A stretch of DNA of 64,000 bases from CAVQEG01 sp963711465 (GTDB lineage: Bacteria > Bacteroidota > Ignavibacteria > OLB7), in the NCBI GenBank assembly GCA_963711465.1, contig CAVQEG010000001.1, positions 62,001 to 126,000 on the forward strand, written 5' to 3'. Position numbers and translations under genes: made by a program. Shown in pieces: positions 26,421-35,639 of the stretch (position 1 is its first letter; each line of letters begins with the position of its first letter). Under the pieces are notes generated by a model, which made no database searches, was not told the origin of the DNA, and saw nothing but the letters and a program-made list of their open reading frames with translations.

Positions 26421-27758
26421 CTACATCGAGCGCCCGCCGCCCGATCGACCAAAGGAACCGGAGCGGCCGCGAGACGAGCGGCTCGAACTCCGGCCGGTCG
26501 AAAATGTTCTCGTACCCGACGACGTGGTTCGCGTCGAAACACGGCCGAAGCCGGTCGGCTTGCTGCGGCCCACGCCGGAGGCGTTCTTGCCGACGGTTCG
26601 CGAAGAGAACATCGTCTTACGGGGTTCCGGGGAATACGACGGGCGGGACACCGTCCGCGGTTCGGTTCCGTGCCAGGTGCCGAGGCCGGAGCGGTAGCCG
26701 AGGGGGTAGTAGTGGTAGAACAGGGGTGCGTAGCCGTAGCCGCCGCCGTAGTAATACGTCCGATGGTAGTACTGGTTTCCGGACTGATCGGCGACCGCGC
26801 TGTCGGGTACGTCGCCGGCCGGCGCCGGCTGGAAGTCGGAGAGGGGAAACTTCGAGACGGTGATTCCCTGTTTGCCGTATGCGACGAAGTCCTCGTTGAT
26901 GTCGTCGGCCTCCGTCTTCACTGACGGATCGGGAACGGCGTAGAGGACGGTCTTGACGCCCATGGACTTCAGCTGATCGGCGGGAGGGAGCTTGGCGACG
27001 TAGCGGTTGTCGAATTTGTCGCCATCGTCGGTGTACTCACTGAGGCGCCGGCTGTCGAGCAGCAGGACGGTCGCAGGATCGTCCGGGCGGTCTTTCTTCT
27101 TCTTTTCTACTTCACCCGCGTAGTACAGCAGCGCGCCGAGCGTCTGGTCGGAATTGACGACGCCGGCGGGGTGGGGCCAGTTGTCGAAGGTCATGACCAC
27201 ATCGGCGACGTCGGACAGGGCCGCACCGTAGGCGACGGCCTGCGGGCCGGGGATATCGACGACGAGCACGGTATTCGCGGGGTCCTCACTGTCGGCGAGG
27301 ATCTGCTTCATTCCGAGTCCACGCGAGTAGGCGTCGTCCATCGCCGGCGTGTGCACGGGTGCGATCTGCGACTGGAGTGTCGGCTGGGCCAGCGACTGCA
27401 CGAGCGTCGGGACGACGTAGGGGCTCCAGGCGGTGTCGGTCGGTGCATAGGCATCCAGCAGTTGCTTTGGATCCTTGTACTTCGTCCAGTCGATCGAATT
27501 GCCGCTGTCGGACGCCACCTTGTGAGCGAGCGAGAGCTGTTTGTCGGTCATGCCGACGTTCCAGCCCTCCTCCTTTTGAAGCGTCAGCGCGTCCTCGGTC
27601 GTTTCGGGGGCATCGTCGGAACGACAGCCGGCGATCGGGGCGGCTGCCGAGAGGACGGCGATACCGGCGCCGATCTTCGCCAGGCGCGCGTTCGCCTCAC
27701 GGCGCGTCAGCATCTGCTGCCACCAGTCAGCGTGATTGTTCTCGTGTTCCGAATTCAT
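26421..27758 (-). CDS. YgiB-like lipoprotein with Ser/Arg/Gly-rich tail
   Basis: A 445-residue protein. The N-terminus holds a hydrophobic segment ending in a lipobox-like PIAGC near residue 45. Residues ~50-310 form a globular domain I do not recognise. Then comes an aromatic/Gly region (YYYGGGYGYAPLFYHYYPLGY), followed by a C-terminal tail of about 90 residues made of Ser, Arg, Gly and Thr, ending GGGRSM. Lipobox, aromatic-Gly middle and Ser/Gly/Arg tail recall YgiB/YjfM (DUF1190), which in E. coli is encoded next to the ATP-grasp protein YgiC/YjfC, as here. The globular insertion makes it about twice as long as YgiB. The start overlaps the end of the ATP-grasp gene by 32 bases. Confidence 0.65.
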   Translation of the reverse strand: MNSEHENNHADWWQQMLTRREANARLAKIGAGIAVLSAAAPIAGCRSDDAPETTEDALTLQKEEGWNVGMTDKQLSLAHKVASDSGNSIDWTKYKDPKQLLDAYAPTDTAWSPYVVPTLVQSLAQPTLQSQIAPVHTPAMDDAYSRGLGMKQILADSEDPANTVLVVDIPGPQAVAYGAALSDVADVVMTFDNWPHPAGVVNSDQTLGALLYYAGEVEKKKKDRPDDPATVLLLDSRRLSEYTDDGDKFDNRYVAKLPPADQLKSMGVKTVLYAVPDPSVKTEADDINEDFVAYGKQGITVSKFPLSDFQPAPAGDVPDSAVADQSGNQYYHRTYYYGGGYGYAPLFYHYYPLGYRSGLGTWHGTEPRTVSRPSYSPEPRKTMFSSRTVGKNASGVGRSKPTGFGRVSTRTTSSGTRTFSTGRSSSRSSRGRSGSFGRSGGGRSM

Positions 27759-29085
27759 CGCAATCGGGATCTGTGTGAATGGATGGATCGTTCGTGCACG
27801 GGACGGCAGGCTGTTGCTGGTCCTGAATGAACGTGGGGACCGTCAGCGAATCGTACTCGGTTGCCCCGGCGGAAAGGCGCGTGAAAATTCCTGCGGCGGT
27901 GCCGGCGACGACGTAGAGGCCGAAGTTGGGAATCCGTTCGTGCCCCACACGCGCCGAGTGAAAGAACCGCTGAGCGACCCAGTGGCCGGGCAGTGCCACC
28001 TCGAGTGTCTCTTCCCATCGTCGATCGTCGACGTACGGGCCGACCACCACTTCCGCGCTTTCGCAACCGTAGTCGGATTTGAGGACCCACTCGGATCGCT
28101 CCAGCCGCGTGCCCTCGAGATCGGCCAGGCGACTGGTCGGCGGAATATACGATTCTGCGATCCGACGGGTTCCGGCGCTGAAGAGCTCAGGCCGCGCGAA
28201 CGGTAGTGCCATCGCCATCTTGTTCTGCGTAACGACCGCACCGAACGGATTGACGACGGCGACCTGGCGATCGAGTTCCGCACCGAGTACTGCACGCAGT
28301 GGGTCGGCGAGCGGATCGGGATCGTCATAAGGGGCGTCGTCGCGGCAGACCGGTTCGCGTTCGCCCCACCAGTCGGTCTTGTAGTGCCTAAGCAGGATGT
28401 CGATCGGTTCGTCGAACAGCAGCAGTCGACCGCTGCCATCGCGACGGAGGTTGTAGGGCGAACCGAGCACTACCCGATGGCCGTGGTCGATGAGCAACCG
28501 CCGATAGAGCTCGATCATCGAGAGGTCCTCGGGAATTTCGGTGGGGTAGATGATCGCGACCGTCGGGGTGTCGACCGGCCGGTCGACCGATCCGTGGTAG
28601 GAATCCATCAGCATTGCGAGGAAGCGTCGCTCAAGGTCGGAATTCGGATCGCGCAGTCGGTCCCAGGCGGGATGCAGCAGGCGATTGACGAGAACCGCCT
28701 CGGCTTCGCCGCTGGGAGTGTCCGAATTCATCTCACACATCCGTACCGATCCGTCCTCGAGAAGGAACAGATCGAGCCGTGCGATCCCGTGCCAGCGTCC
28801 GGACGACGCGTTCCACATCGCCTTCTGCCACGGCGTCATGCCGAAGAACTCGTCGAGAAGCTCCGGATGGGCGGCGACGACGCGGGCGATTTCGTCGAAT
28901 GCAAGGCTAAGCTCCTCGGCTGCCGCGCAGAGTCGTCGGTACTGATCCGACGAAAGCACCAACGGCTCGAGGCCGAAGCGCTCGCGTCCGTTGATCCACG
29001 GATCACTGATGATGCAGCCGGCCTGCAGTGCCCGTGCGAACTCGGCGTACTCTGGGGCATTCGGATGTGGTTCGGCGAGGAACAT
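27727..29085 (-). CDS. Glutathionylspermidine synthase-like ATP-grasp protein (YgiC/YjfC family)
   Basis: A 452-residue protein of the glutathionylspermidine-synthase ATP-grasp superfamily without the amidase half. Visible family motifs are RLDLFLLEDGSVRMCEMNSDTPSG (Mg/ATP-binding E-x-N), FVVLKSDYG-type ATP-lysine region (WVLKSDYGCESAEV), and the C-terminal PNFGLYVVAGTAAGIFTRLS. Such proteins are predicted to ligate a peptide or amino acid to an amine; the E. coli relatives YgiC and YjfC have no proven substrate. It is the first gene of the three-gene cluster and overlaps the next one by 32 bases, implying coupled translation. Confidence 0.82.
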   Translation of the reverse strand: MFLAEPHPNAPEYAEFARALQAGCIISDPWINGRERFGLEPLVLSSDQYRRLCAAAEELSLAFDEIARVVAAHPELLDEFFGMTPWQKAMWNASSGRWHGIARLDLFLLEDGSVRMCEMNSDTPSGEAEAVLVNRLLHPAWDRLRDPNSDLERRFLAMLMDSYHGSVDRPVDTPTVAIIYPTEIPEDLSMIELYRRLLIDHGHRVVLGSPYNLRRDGSGRLLLFDEPIDILLRHYKTDWWGEREPVCRDDAPYDDPDPLADPLRAVLGAELDRQVAVVNPFGAVVTQNKMAMALPFARPELFSAGTRRIAESYIPPTSRLADLEGTRLERSEWVLKSDYGCESAEVVVGPYVDDRRWEETLEVALPGHWVAQRFFHSARVGHERIPNFGLYVVAGTAAGIFTRLSAGATEYDSLTVPTFIQDQQQPAVPCTNDPSIHTDPDCDEFGTREQSR

Positions 29086-29108
29086 CGGCGCTAGGTATCA
29101 AACGCGAC

Positions 29109-29133
29109 GAGCCGGCGGGGGCACCGCCGGCTC
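29109..29133 (-). terminator. GC-rich hairpin downstream of the desaturase gene
   Basis: A perfect 10-bp inverted repeat, GAGCCGGCGG and CCGCCGGCTC, with a 5-base loop, 36 bases beyond the desaturase stop on the minus strand. The following T-run is weak (CGTTTGATACC), so it may be Rho-assisted. Confidence 0.55.
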
Positions 29134-29168
29134 GGGTAGGAAATGACGAATCAAATGGGGCCGGCGCG

Positions 29169-30164
29169 CTACTCGACGAGCATCGGTTCCTCCTCGACGG
29201 CCTCCACCGGCTCGATACGCGGTGGCTTCGAGGCGAGGCGCGCGCGTGCACGTCGGCGAATCGCCTTGCGACTCTTGCGCAGTTCGATGGAACTCTGACG
29301 ACCGTGCCTGGCTTCGTCGTAGATCTTCTGCGGCGGCTTGTTGATGTCCCAGACGATGCCGAACCAGGACAGCACGGTCAGGATGTAGTGGCTCGCGTCG
29401 ACTTCCCACCAATAGAATCCCTGGCGCTCGGAGGCGAGGAAGCGATGGTGGTTGTTGTGCCATCCTTCGCCCATCGTGATGAGCGCGATCAGCAGACTGT
29501 TGCGGCTGTGGTCGGTGGTACTGAATCGACGTCGACCGAAGAGGTGCGCAAGCGAGTTGACGGTGAACGTGCCGTGCCAGAGCACGACGGTGCTGACGAA
29601 GAAGCCCCAGACGGTCAGCTGCAGTCCGTTGGTACCGAGTCCGGGCGCAACCGCTTCGAGCAGCGTGCCGAGACCGAAGAGGAAGACGGCGAGGGAGATC
29701 GGGGCGACGAGATGGTTGCGCTCGATCCAGTGCAGTTCCGGGTACTTCAGCAGGTCGGGGATGAGCTTCTTTCGCGTGTCGCGTGATTCCTCCGAGAAGA
29801 TCCATCCGACGTGCGCCCACCAGACCGACCGCGTGATCGGCGAATGGACGTCGTCCTCGGTATCGCTGAAGCGGTGATGATGGCGATGATGTGCCGACCA
29901 CCACAGCGGGCCCTTCTGCATTGCAGAGGCACCGAGGAACGCCATGACGAACTGGAAGAAGCGGCTGGTCTTGTAGGAACGGTGCGAGAAGTACCGATGG
30001 TATCCGGCCGTCAGGCCGAACATTCGGATGTAGTAGAGGAACACGCAGGCGCCGACGGCGAACCAGCTGGCTCCGGTCCACAGGACGAGGAGCACCGATA
30101 CGTGCATGAGGATGAATCCCCATTTGAAGAACGCGTCTCCGAGGCGCTGAGAGATTGGTTGCAT
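29169..30164 (-). CDS. Membrane fatty-acid (acyl-CoA) desaturase
   Basis: A 331-residue membrane di-iron desaturase of the delta-9 acyl-CoA type. The three histidine boxes are intact: HRYFSH (near residue 55), HRHHH (near residue 92) and HNNHH (near residue 235). Four transmembrane segments are visible, paired around the His boxes. It introduces a double bond into acyl chains, adjusting membrane fluidity. The C-terminal tail is rich in Arg then Glu. The start at 30164 gives the usual short N-terminus; longer frames to 30356 add Cys/Ser-rich residues that are unlikely to be translated. Confidence 0.92.
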   Translation of the reverse strand: MQPISQRLGDAFFKWGFILMHVSVLLVLWTGASWFAVGACVFLYYIRMFGLTAGYHRYFSHRSYKTSRFFQFVMAFLGASAMQKGPLWWSAHHRHHHRFSDTEDDVHSPITRSVWWAHVGWIFSEESRDTRKKLIPDLLKYPELHWIERNHLVAPISLAVFLFGLGTLLEAVAPGLGTNGLQLTVWGFFVSTVVLWHGTFTVNSLAHLFGRRRFSTTDHSRNSLLIALITMGEGWHNNHHRFLASERQGFYWWEVDASHYILTVLSWFGIVWDINKPPQKIYDEARHGRQSSIELRKSRKAIRRRARARLASKPPRIEPVEAVEEEPMLVE

Positions 30165-30394
30165 TCGCGTGTGTTTTGGTACTGCAGGCAGTAGTTCATC
30201 GAGTGATCCGGAACGACTGTTCACCGCCGTCGGTCGACCTCGTCCTCGAGGCGACGATTGAATCCGACAGCCCTGAACGGCCGGCCAGTCGTGCATGAGC
30301 TGCAAAGATGCCGAATTACTGCCGTCGCTCGTGCACCCGGCGACGGGCAGCAACAACGTGTAACCGGTAGGAGCCAGGGCAGTCGCGGCCGATC

Positions 30395-31699
30395 TCAGCG
30401 TCCGTACTGGTACTTCACCGACGGCGACAGCGGCGTGCTCAGCCGGAAGTCGCCGAAGCCGCTGTCATCGATGAAGATGAATTCACGGCCGGAGGAGAAG
30501 TAGTGCCACGTCTGCGTCGCCCGGTTGTCGCTGCGGAACGGATCGTCTTCGGTCCGGTCGGGTGGACCGAAAATGATGTAGACACGGCCCATGTCTGTGA
30601 GCCACCCGGCAGTATAGCCTCGAAAGTTCTCATTGGCGTATGCGACGCGAGCAAAGTACTCCTGCATCGCTTCGTTCTCCGGCGTGCCGGGAGACGGATC
30701 GAGCGCGTTCCAGAAATCGGCGTACGCCGTGCGTTTGTCATTGAAGTCCCCCGCGTGTCGAATCGCGTCGATCTGCTCCTGGCCCGCGACGTAGCGAAGC
30801 TGCTCGATCTTCTCGTCGAGCTCCTCGGAACTGATCGGCATTCCCGACAGGTCGCCGCGGAAGACCACCGGCCGACTTGCTCGTGCCAGCACCTTCGACG
30901 AATCCGATTGCATACGAGCGTCCACCTCTACCACGTAGCCCCCGCGCGGAAGTCCACGCGCCGGAAGGTGCAGCCACTGCTGACTTCGCCCGGCGCTCAA
31001 CGTCCGCTGGAAGCGCTGCGTTTCGAGGGCCGGACCGCCGGCCGACTCCCGATACACGACATCGAAGCGGAAGTCGGTGTGGCCGGTCTCGTTGTAGGCC
31101 TCGAAGAAGAGGAAGTACCCGTCAGCGCCCTGTGTGCTGACATTGTCGGTGAACATCGGCGTGATCACGTACCCGGTTGAATCCTCACGGATTCTCCCCA
31201 CCAGCAACAGTCCGCTGAGAGCCAGTGGTTCTCCCGAGCGATCGCGTGCCTCGACGTCCCGACGGATTGTGGTCGATGTAGTCGAACGCAGATCAACCAG
31301 CTCCACCGCTGCGGTGTAGGTGCCGGCGCCAATCGGGACCCGCTGCTGAAAGAAGTCGAAGCCGGGCTCGTCGCCTGCAGTCATTGCGAATGACGAGGTG
31401 CGCACGCTTCTGATGAACGTCGTGTCGAAGACGGTGCCCGACGGCTGGCTGATCGTGAAGCGGGTCTGGTAGCGTGCGGTGAACCCGCCGTCGGTGCGAT
31501 CGAACGCGAGTGTTCCGTAGGGAACTGCCAGGTACAGATCCACCATTGTCGAGTCGGGAGCATCAGCTGCAAACGCAACTGCGTCGAAGAACACGGATGG
31601 TGTCAAGCCGTGGTGCACGGTCTGCGAACGCGCCGAATGCGGTGTGATCAGGATGGCGGCGATGCAGAGGAGCGATATGGTGAGGGTGCGCGGGCTCAC
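30395..31699 (-). CDS. GWxTD domain-containing secreted protein
   Basis: A 434-residue exported protein with the C-terminal GWxTD domain, named for the motif seen here as GYTAGWLTDMGRVYIIFGPPD, followed by WHYFSSGREFIFID. GWxTD proteins are found in Bacteroidota, Acidobacteria and relatives and have no firm function. No ATG fits: I choose GTG at 31699, which begins the signal peptide SPRTLTISLLCIAAIL and lies just after the rimO stop (31710). A GTG at 31720, overlapping rimO, is an alternative. The long beta-rich N-terminal part resembles an extracellular adhesion-like fold. Probably co-transcribed with rimO. Confidence 0.8.
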   Translation of the reverse strand: MSPRTLTISLLCIAAILITPHSARSQTVHHGLTPSVFFDAVAFAADAPDSTMVDLYLAVPYGTLAFDRTDGGFTARYQTRFTISQPSGTVFDTTFIRSVRTSSFAMTAGDEPGFDFFQQRVPIGAGTYTAAVELVDLRSTTSTTIRRDVEARDRSGEPLALSGLLLVGRIREDSTGYVITPMFTDNVSTQGADGYFLFFEAYNETGHTDFRFDVVYRESAGGPALETQRFQRTLSAGRSQQWLHLPARGLPRGGYVVEVDARMQSDSSKVLARASRPVVFRGDLSGMPISSEELDEKIEQLRYVAGQEQIDAIRHAGDFNDKRTAYADFWNALDPSPGTPENEAMQEYFARVAYANENFRGYTAGWLTDMGRVYIIFGPPDRTEDDPFRSDNRATQTWHYFSSGREFIFIDDSGFGDFRLSTPLSPSVKYQYGR

Positions 31700-31709
31700 G
31701 GCTTCGACG

Positions 31710-33089
31710 TCACGCGCCACCGTTGAGGACCGGAAGCGACAGATCGCCGCGGGGGCCCGCCGCGCGAGGCAGATCGACGCGGGCGATGGCTTCGCCGAAC
31801 AGGTCGTAGTCGATCGCACCGGTGATCTCGACCTCGACGAAGTCGCCCGGGCGCAGCGGAACCTCGGAGGTGACGTAGACTTCGCCGTCGACCTCAGGGG
31901 CATCGCGATAGCTGCGACAGACGTATTCACCGGCGGCCACCTCATCGACGAGCACGCGCTCGCGTCGGCCGACCAGCGACTCGTTCTTCTCTACGGAGAT
32001 CGACCGCTGGAGCTCCATCAGCCGCTCGATCCGCTCCTGTTTCACCTCGGCCGCAATGGGATCGCCGAGCGGTTCGGCCGTCGTGTCCTCCTCGAGGGAA
32101 TAGGCAAATGCGCCGAGTCGATCGAAGCGCGTCTCCTCGACGAACTCCATGAGCTCTTCGAACTCGCGCTCACCCTCCTCGGGATAGCCGACGATGAGTG
32201 TCGTTCGAAGGGCGATGTCGGGGACCTCCCGTCGAATCGTGGCGATGAGCTCTCGCAGGCGTTCCGGTGAAATCGGGCGGCGCATGGAGCGAAGCACCTT
32301 CTCCGATGCATGCTGGATCGGCATGTCGAGATACTTGCAGATGGCGGGCTCCGAGGCGATCACGGGTAGAATATCGAGGGGGAATCCGTTCGGGAAGGCG
32401 TACATGAGGCGGACCCATTCGATCCCTCGCACGTTGGCGACCGCCTGCAGGAGTCCAGCCAGTTCGCGCTTCCCGTCGCGATCGACGCCGTAGAAGGTGC
32501 TGTCCTGGGCGACGAGAACGATCTCTCTGACGCCGCGGACTGCCAGTGCGTTCGCTTCGATGAGCACATCCTGCAACGGGCGCGAGCGGTGGCGACCGCG
32601 CATCAGAGGGATGGCGCAGAAGGAGCAGGGGCGGTCGCAGCCCTCGGAGATCTTCACATAGGCGGAGTGCGCACCTTCGGCCACGAAGCGATCGGCAGGA
32701 AGGTCGCGTCGCGGATTCGGGTTGATGGTTCTGATGATGCGGGCGAAGTCGGTGACGCCGAAGAACGCATCGACTTCGGGGATCTCCTGGCGCAGCTCGT
32801 CGCCGTAGCGCTCCGAGAGGCATCCGGCGACGTAGAGTCGGCCGATCGATCCGTCGCGGCGCAGCCGCGCGGCCTCGAGGATGGCGTTGACCGATTCCTC
32901 CTTGGCGAGGTCGATGAACCCGCACGTATTGATGATCACCGCGTCGGCTCCGGCCGCATGCTCGACGAGCTCGACGTTGTTGTGTCGCAGCAGTCCCATC
33001 AGTGTCTCCGAATCGACGACGTTCTTGGAGCATCCAAGGGTAACGACGTTGACGCGACGCACGGGCAGATCAGCGGGAACGGGATTCAT
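31710..33089 (-). CDS. rimO: Ribosomal protein uS12 methylthiotransferase RimO
   Basis: RimO is a radical-SAM enzyme that methylthiolates Asp88 of ribosomal protein S12. The 459-residue protein has the N-terminal UPF0004 domain with cluster cysteines in VVTLGCSKNVVDSE, INTCGFID and VAGCLSERYGDEL, the radical-SAM motif SEGCDRPCSFCAIPLMRG (CxxxCxxC) and a C-terminal TRAM domain (RERVLVDEV ... VEITGAIDYDLFGE). The CSKNVVDSE form distinguishes RimO from MiaB. The start at 33089 is chosen over 33128, which adds 13 residues. It is divergent from xerC. Confidence 0.95.
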   Translation of the reverse strand: MNPVPADLPVRRVNVVTLGCSKNVVDSETLMGLLRHNNVELVEHAAGADAVIINTCGFIDLAKEESVNAILEAARLRRDGSIGRLYVAGCLSERYGDELRQEIPEVDAFFGVTDFARIIRTINPNPRRDLPADRFVAEGAHSAYVKISEGCDRPCSFCAIPLMRGRHRSRPLQDVLIEANALAVRGVREIVLVAQDSTFYGVDRDGKRELAGLLQAVANVRGIEWVRLMYAFPNGFPLDILPVIASEPAICKYLDMPIQHASEKVLRSMRRPISPERLRELIATIRREVPDIALRTTLIVGYPEEGEREFEELMEFVEETRFDRLGAFAYSLEEDTTAEPLGDPIAAEVKQERIERLMELQRSISVEKNESLVGRRERVLVDEVAAGEYVCRSYRDAPEVDGEVYVTSEVPLRPGDFVEVEITGAIDYDLFGEAIARVDLPRAAGPRGDLSLPVLNGGA

Positions 33090-33261
33090 GTCCAACAGGA
33101 ATTGGTGGGGGAGGGGCACGGGCCGCAATCGAACGAAAGCTCAAAAGGTACGACGAAACCATGCGCCACGCAGCGTCCGGCGGTTCCGGCATCCCGATCG
33201 GAGTTGGGAGAATTCTCGTAGCTTCGAGCGTCCATCGAGTCGTCCCGCAACCGCCCACGAG

Positions 33262-34245
33262 ATGAACGACGCCAGCACGCCCCTTGAGATCGCAATTGAA
33301 GACTTCCTCGAATACCTGCGCCTGGAGCGGCGGTATTCGCAACGAACGGTCGACGCCTATCGCGGAGACCTGGTCGGGGGACCGAATTCGCATGACCGCT
33401 CGTTTGTTGCACACATGATCGCCGCCACCGGAGGCGACCATCCGACGTTGGGCGAGGCGACGCGCGAAACGATCCGCGGATACGTTGCCACGCTGCATCG
33501 ACGTGGTATGGCGCGCCGAAGCGTCGTTCGGCATCTGGCCGCGGTCAAGTCCCTCATGAAATTCGCCGTCGAACGAGGGATGCTTCAGACGAATCCGGCG
33601 CGGCTGGTACGCGGACCGAAGCCGGAGAAGCGGTTGCCGACGGTGCTGGCGCAGCAGGAGGCGATCGCGATGCTCGAGTTGCCCGACTGCTCGACCGCCC
33701 GCGGGTCACGTGACCGGATGGTGCTTGAATTCCTCTACTCGACCGGTGTCCGGCGCTCGGAGCTCGCCGAGGCATCCCTCTCGCGCATCGACCGTCGCAA
33801 TCGCACGCTCCGCGTGCTTGGCAAGGGCGGACGTGAACGCATCGTTCCATTCGGTGAATCGGCAGCAGACGCCCTCGAGGGCTACCTCCGGCTGCGTTCA
33901 CAACTGTTGACGCCCGATTCGCCCGCAGACCGACTTCTCATCGCCGACCGTGGAGGCGCGCTCGACGGCGCGGGAATTTATCGGATCGTTCACCGCTACA
34001 TGTCGCTCGTCACCGAACAGTCCAAGCGCAGTCCGCACGTGCTGCGACATTCGTTTGCGACGCACATGCTCGATGCGGGCGCCGGTCTCCGCGAGGTGGG
34101 TGAGCTGCTCGGCCACGCGTCGTTGTCCAGCACGCAGATCTACACCCACGTGACCATCGAGCGACTCAAGTCGGCCTACCGTACCGCTCATCCGCGTTCG
34201 GGGGGCGAGGCAGACGAGGACGACGCCGGGTCGTCGGAGGCATGA
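33262..34245 (+). CDS. xerC: Tyrosine recombinase XerC/XerD
   Basis: A 327-residue site-specific recombinase that resolves chromosome dimers at dif. It has the N-terminal SAM-like DNA-binding domain (DFLEYLRLERRYSQRTVDAYRGDL) and the catalytic domain with Arg (GVRRSELAE), the Lys beta-hairpin (VLGKGGRERIVPF), HxxR (HVLRHSFATHML), the LLGHASLSSTQIYTHV box and the nucleophile Tyr within it. The start at 33262 gives the standard N-terminus; upstream in-frame Met codons lie opposite rimO. The sequence alone does not decide between XerC and XerD. The stop overlaps the start of the next gene by 4 bases (ATGA). Confidence 0.93.
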   Translation: MNDASTPLEIAIEDFLEYLRLERRYSQRTVDAYRGDLVGGPNSHDRSFVAHMIAATGGDHPTLGEATRETIRGYVATLHRRGMARRSVVRHLAAVKSLMKFAVERGMLQTNPARLVRGPKPEKRLPTVLAQQEAIAMLELPDCSTARGSRDRMVLEFLYSTGVRRSELAEASLSRIDRRNRTLRVLGKGGRERIVPFGESAADALEGYLRLRSQLLTPDSPADRLLIADRGGALDGAGIYRIVHRYMSLVTEQSKRSPHVLRHSFATHMLDAGAGLREVGELLGHASLSSTQIYTHVTIERLKSAYRTAHPRSGGEADEDDAGSSEA

Positions 34246-35117
34246 GCGTCGGCCTCCACCGTACACGCGGATGTCACGTACGTGCGCTGCTGGTGCTGCT
34301 TCTCCTCGGCGCGCTGCAGCGTGCGGCGGCACAGGTGCCAGACACGACCCGCTCGGGGGCGGCAGGGATGCGCGACAACTGGACGGAGCCGCTGGACATC
34401 ATCTCGCTCGGCGGCACGTTCATGGCCTCGTCGGGCGAAGGAAGCTTCTTTAAGAACTACGCGGCGCTGGGAGGGACTACCGGGAGTCTGGACGCGACGT
34501 TCGCGCCGTCACTCGCGGTGCGGCTTCATACCTCCTCGGCGATCCGGCTGGTGATTCAGACGATGGCGATTTCGACCGGCTTCGATGAATCGTATTACGT
34601 GACAGGACCCGGTTCGATCGACAGCACGACCGGGTTACCGATGGAGGGTCCACCGCTGGCGATCATCGACGAGACGTTCTCGCTCACGGCAATTCCCCTT
34701 ATGGCCGGCGTGGAAATACGGCCGGTGATCTCGCAGTTCGCGACCTACATCGGTCTGGTCGCCGGCGCGGCATACGTCGGCAACACCTGGAAGACGGAGT
34801 CGCACGACGTGGCGCCGACGACGTACCATCGGCCGCGGACGAACGTGGAGGGGCCGGTCTTTGTCCCGGCGGCGCAGATCTTCACCGGTGTGGACATGCG
34901 CTTCGACCGGTTCTTCTCGGGGCGAAGCGCGTTTCGTGGCATTTTTCTGGAGGCGGCCTACACATACCTGCCGGTGACGCGGCCGTACTTCAGCGAAGTC
35001 ATCAAGGGAGGGCGTGGTATCGAGACACCGCCGCCGACGACCGACGCGACCGTGTACGCCGGCGGAATTTCCGTCACCCTCGGTATCAATCTTCAGTTTC
35101 TCCGTGGCGGTCATTAG
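34242..35117 (+). CDS. Outer-membrane beta-barrel-like protein of unknown function
   Basis: A 291-residue exported protein with a signal peptide (residues 14-30, ending RAAAQ). Alternating hydrophobic strands (VRLHTSSAIRLVIQTMAIS, GIFLEAAYTYLPV, GGISVTLGINLQFL) and a short aromatic-free C-terminal strand suggest an outer-membrane barrel of 8-12 strands. It starts within the xerC stop (ATGA overlap), so it is translationally coupled to it despite no evident functional link. No family recognised. Confidence 0.7.
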   Translation: MSVGLHRTRGCHVRALLVLLLLGALQRAAAQVPDTTRSGAAGMRDNWTEPLDIISLGGTFMASSGEGSFFKNYAALGGTTGSLDATFAPSLAVRLHTSSAIRLVIQTMAISTGFDESYYVTGPGSIDSTTGLPMEGPPLAIIDETFSLTAIPLMAGVEIRPVISQFATYIGLVAGAAYVGNTWKTESHDVAPTTYHRPRTNVEGPVFVPAAQIFTGVDMRFDRFFSGRSAFRGIFLEAAYTYLPVTRPYFSEVIKGGRGIETPPPTTDATVYAGGISVTLGINLQFLRGGH

Positions 35118-35177
35118 GTCCGGGACGAGCGTGCCGGCACACCGACACATTCTTCAGTTCGGAACATTGTTAACGAC

Positions 35178-35540
35178 ATGAACATCAACTTCACTGCGCG
35201 CCATTTCAAGGCGCGTCCGGAGCTTCAGCAGCAGGCGGAGAACGCCGTCAACCAGCTGGCGACGTTGTACGACGGGATCGTCACCGCCGACATCGTGCTC
35301 GAGGAAGAGCCGCACGGCGCGGGTCGGATGGCGGAGATGTCCTTGCTGGTCTTCAAGGACAAGCTCTTTGCACGGGAGAAGTCGAACGACTTCACCACGA
35401 GCATCAACGCCTGCATCGAGAAAATCGAGCGGCAGCTTCGCCGCTACAAGGACAAGCTCCGCGAGGGTGAGCAGCCCCACGACACGCCGCCGATTGCCGA
35501 CGTCGTCGCCCGCTCACGTGCCGACCGCGACGAGGAATAG
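35178..35540 (+). CDS. hpf: Ribosome hibernation promoting factor (short HPF/YfiA type)
   Basis: A 120-residue ribosome-associated inhibitor that stabilises inactive ribosomes in slow growth. It begins MNINFTARHFKARPELQ, the standard HPF start (nIxxTgRHfxxxpxLxxxv), with the second-strand region EEPHGAGRMAEMSLLVF and the C-terminal helix INACIEKIERQLRRYKDKLRE. There is no C-terminal dimerisation domain, so it is the short form. It sits between an outer-membrane protein and hprK; an hpf-hprK neighbourhood is common, as in the rpoN-hpf-hprK-PTS clusters of other phyla. Confidence 0.93.
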   Translation: MNINFTARHFKARPELQQQAENAVNQLATLYDGIVTADIVLEEEPHGAGRMAEMSLLVFKDKLFAREKSNDFTTSINACIEKIERQLRRYKDKLREGEQPHDTPPIADVVARSRADRDEE

Positions 35541-35639
35541 CAGCGCCCCCACAGCCAGAGAATGGGACATCCGGCGGGGCAGTCTGTTCCGCCGGATGAT
35601 CTCCAACCGTTCCGCCGAATTCCACCGACCGTACAATCG

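Noticed and set aside
33262..34245. Integrase of a mobile element
   Set aside because: Length, motifs and housekeeping neighbours fit chromosomal XerC/D; no attachment sites or cargo genes surround it.
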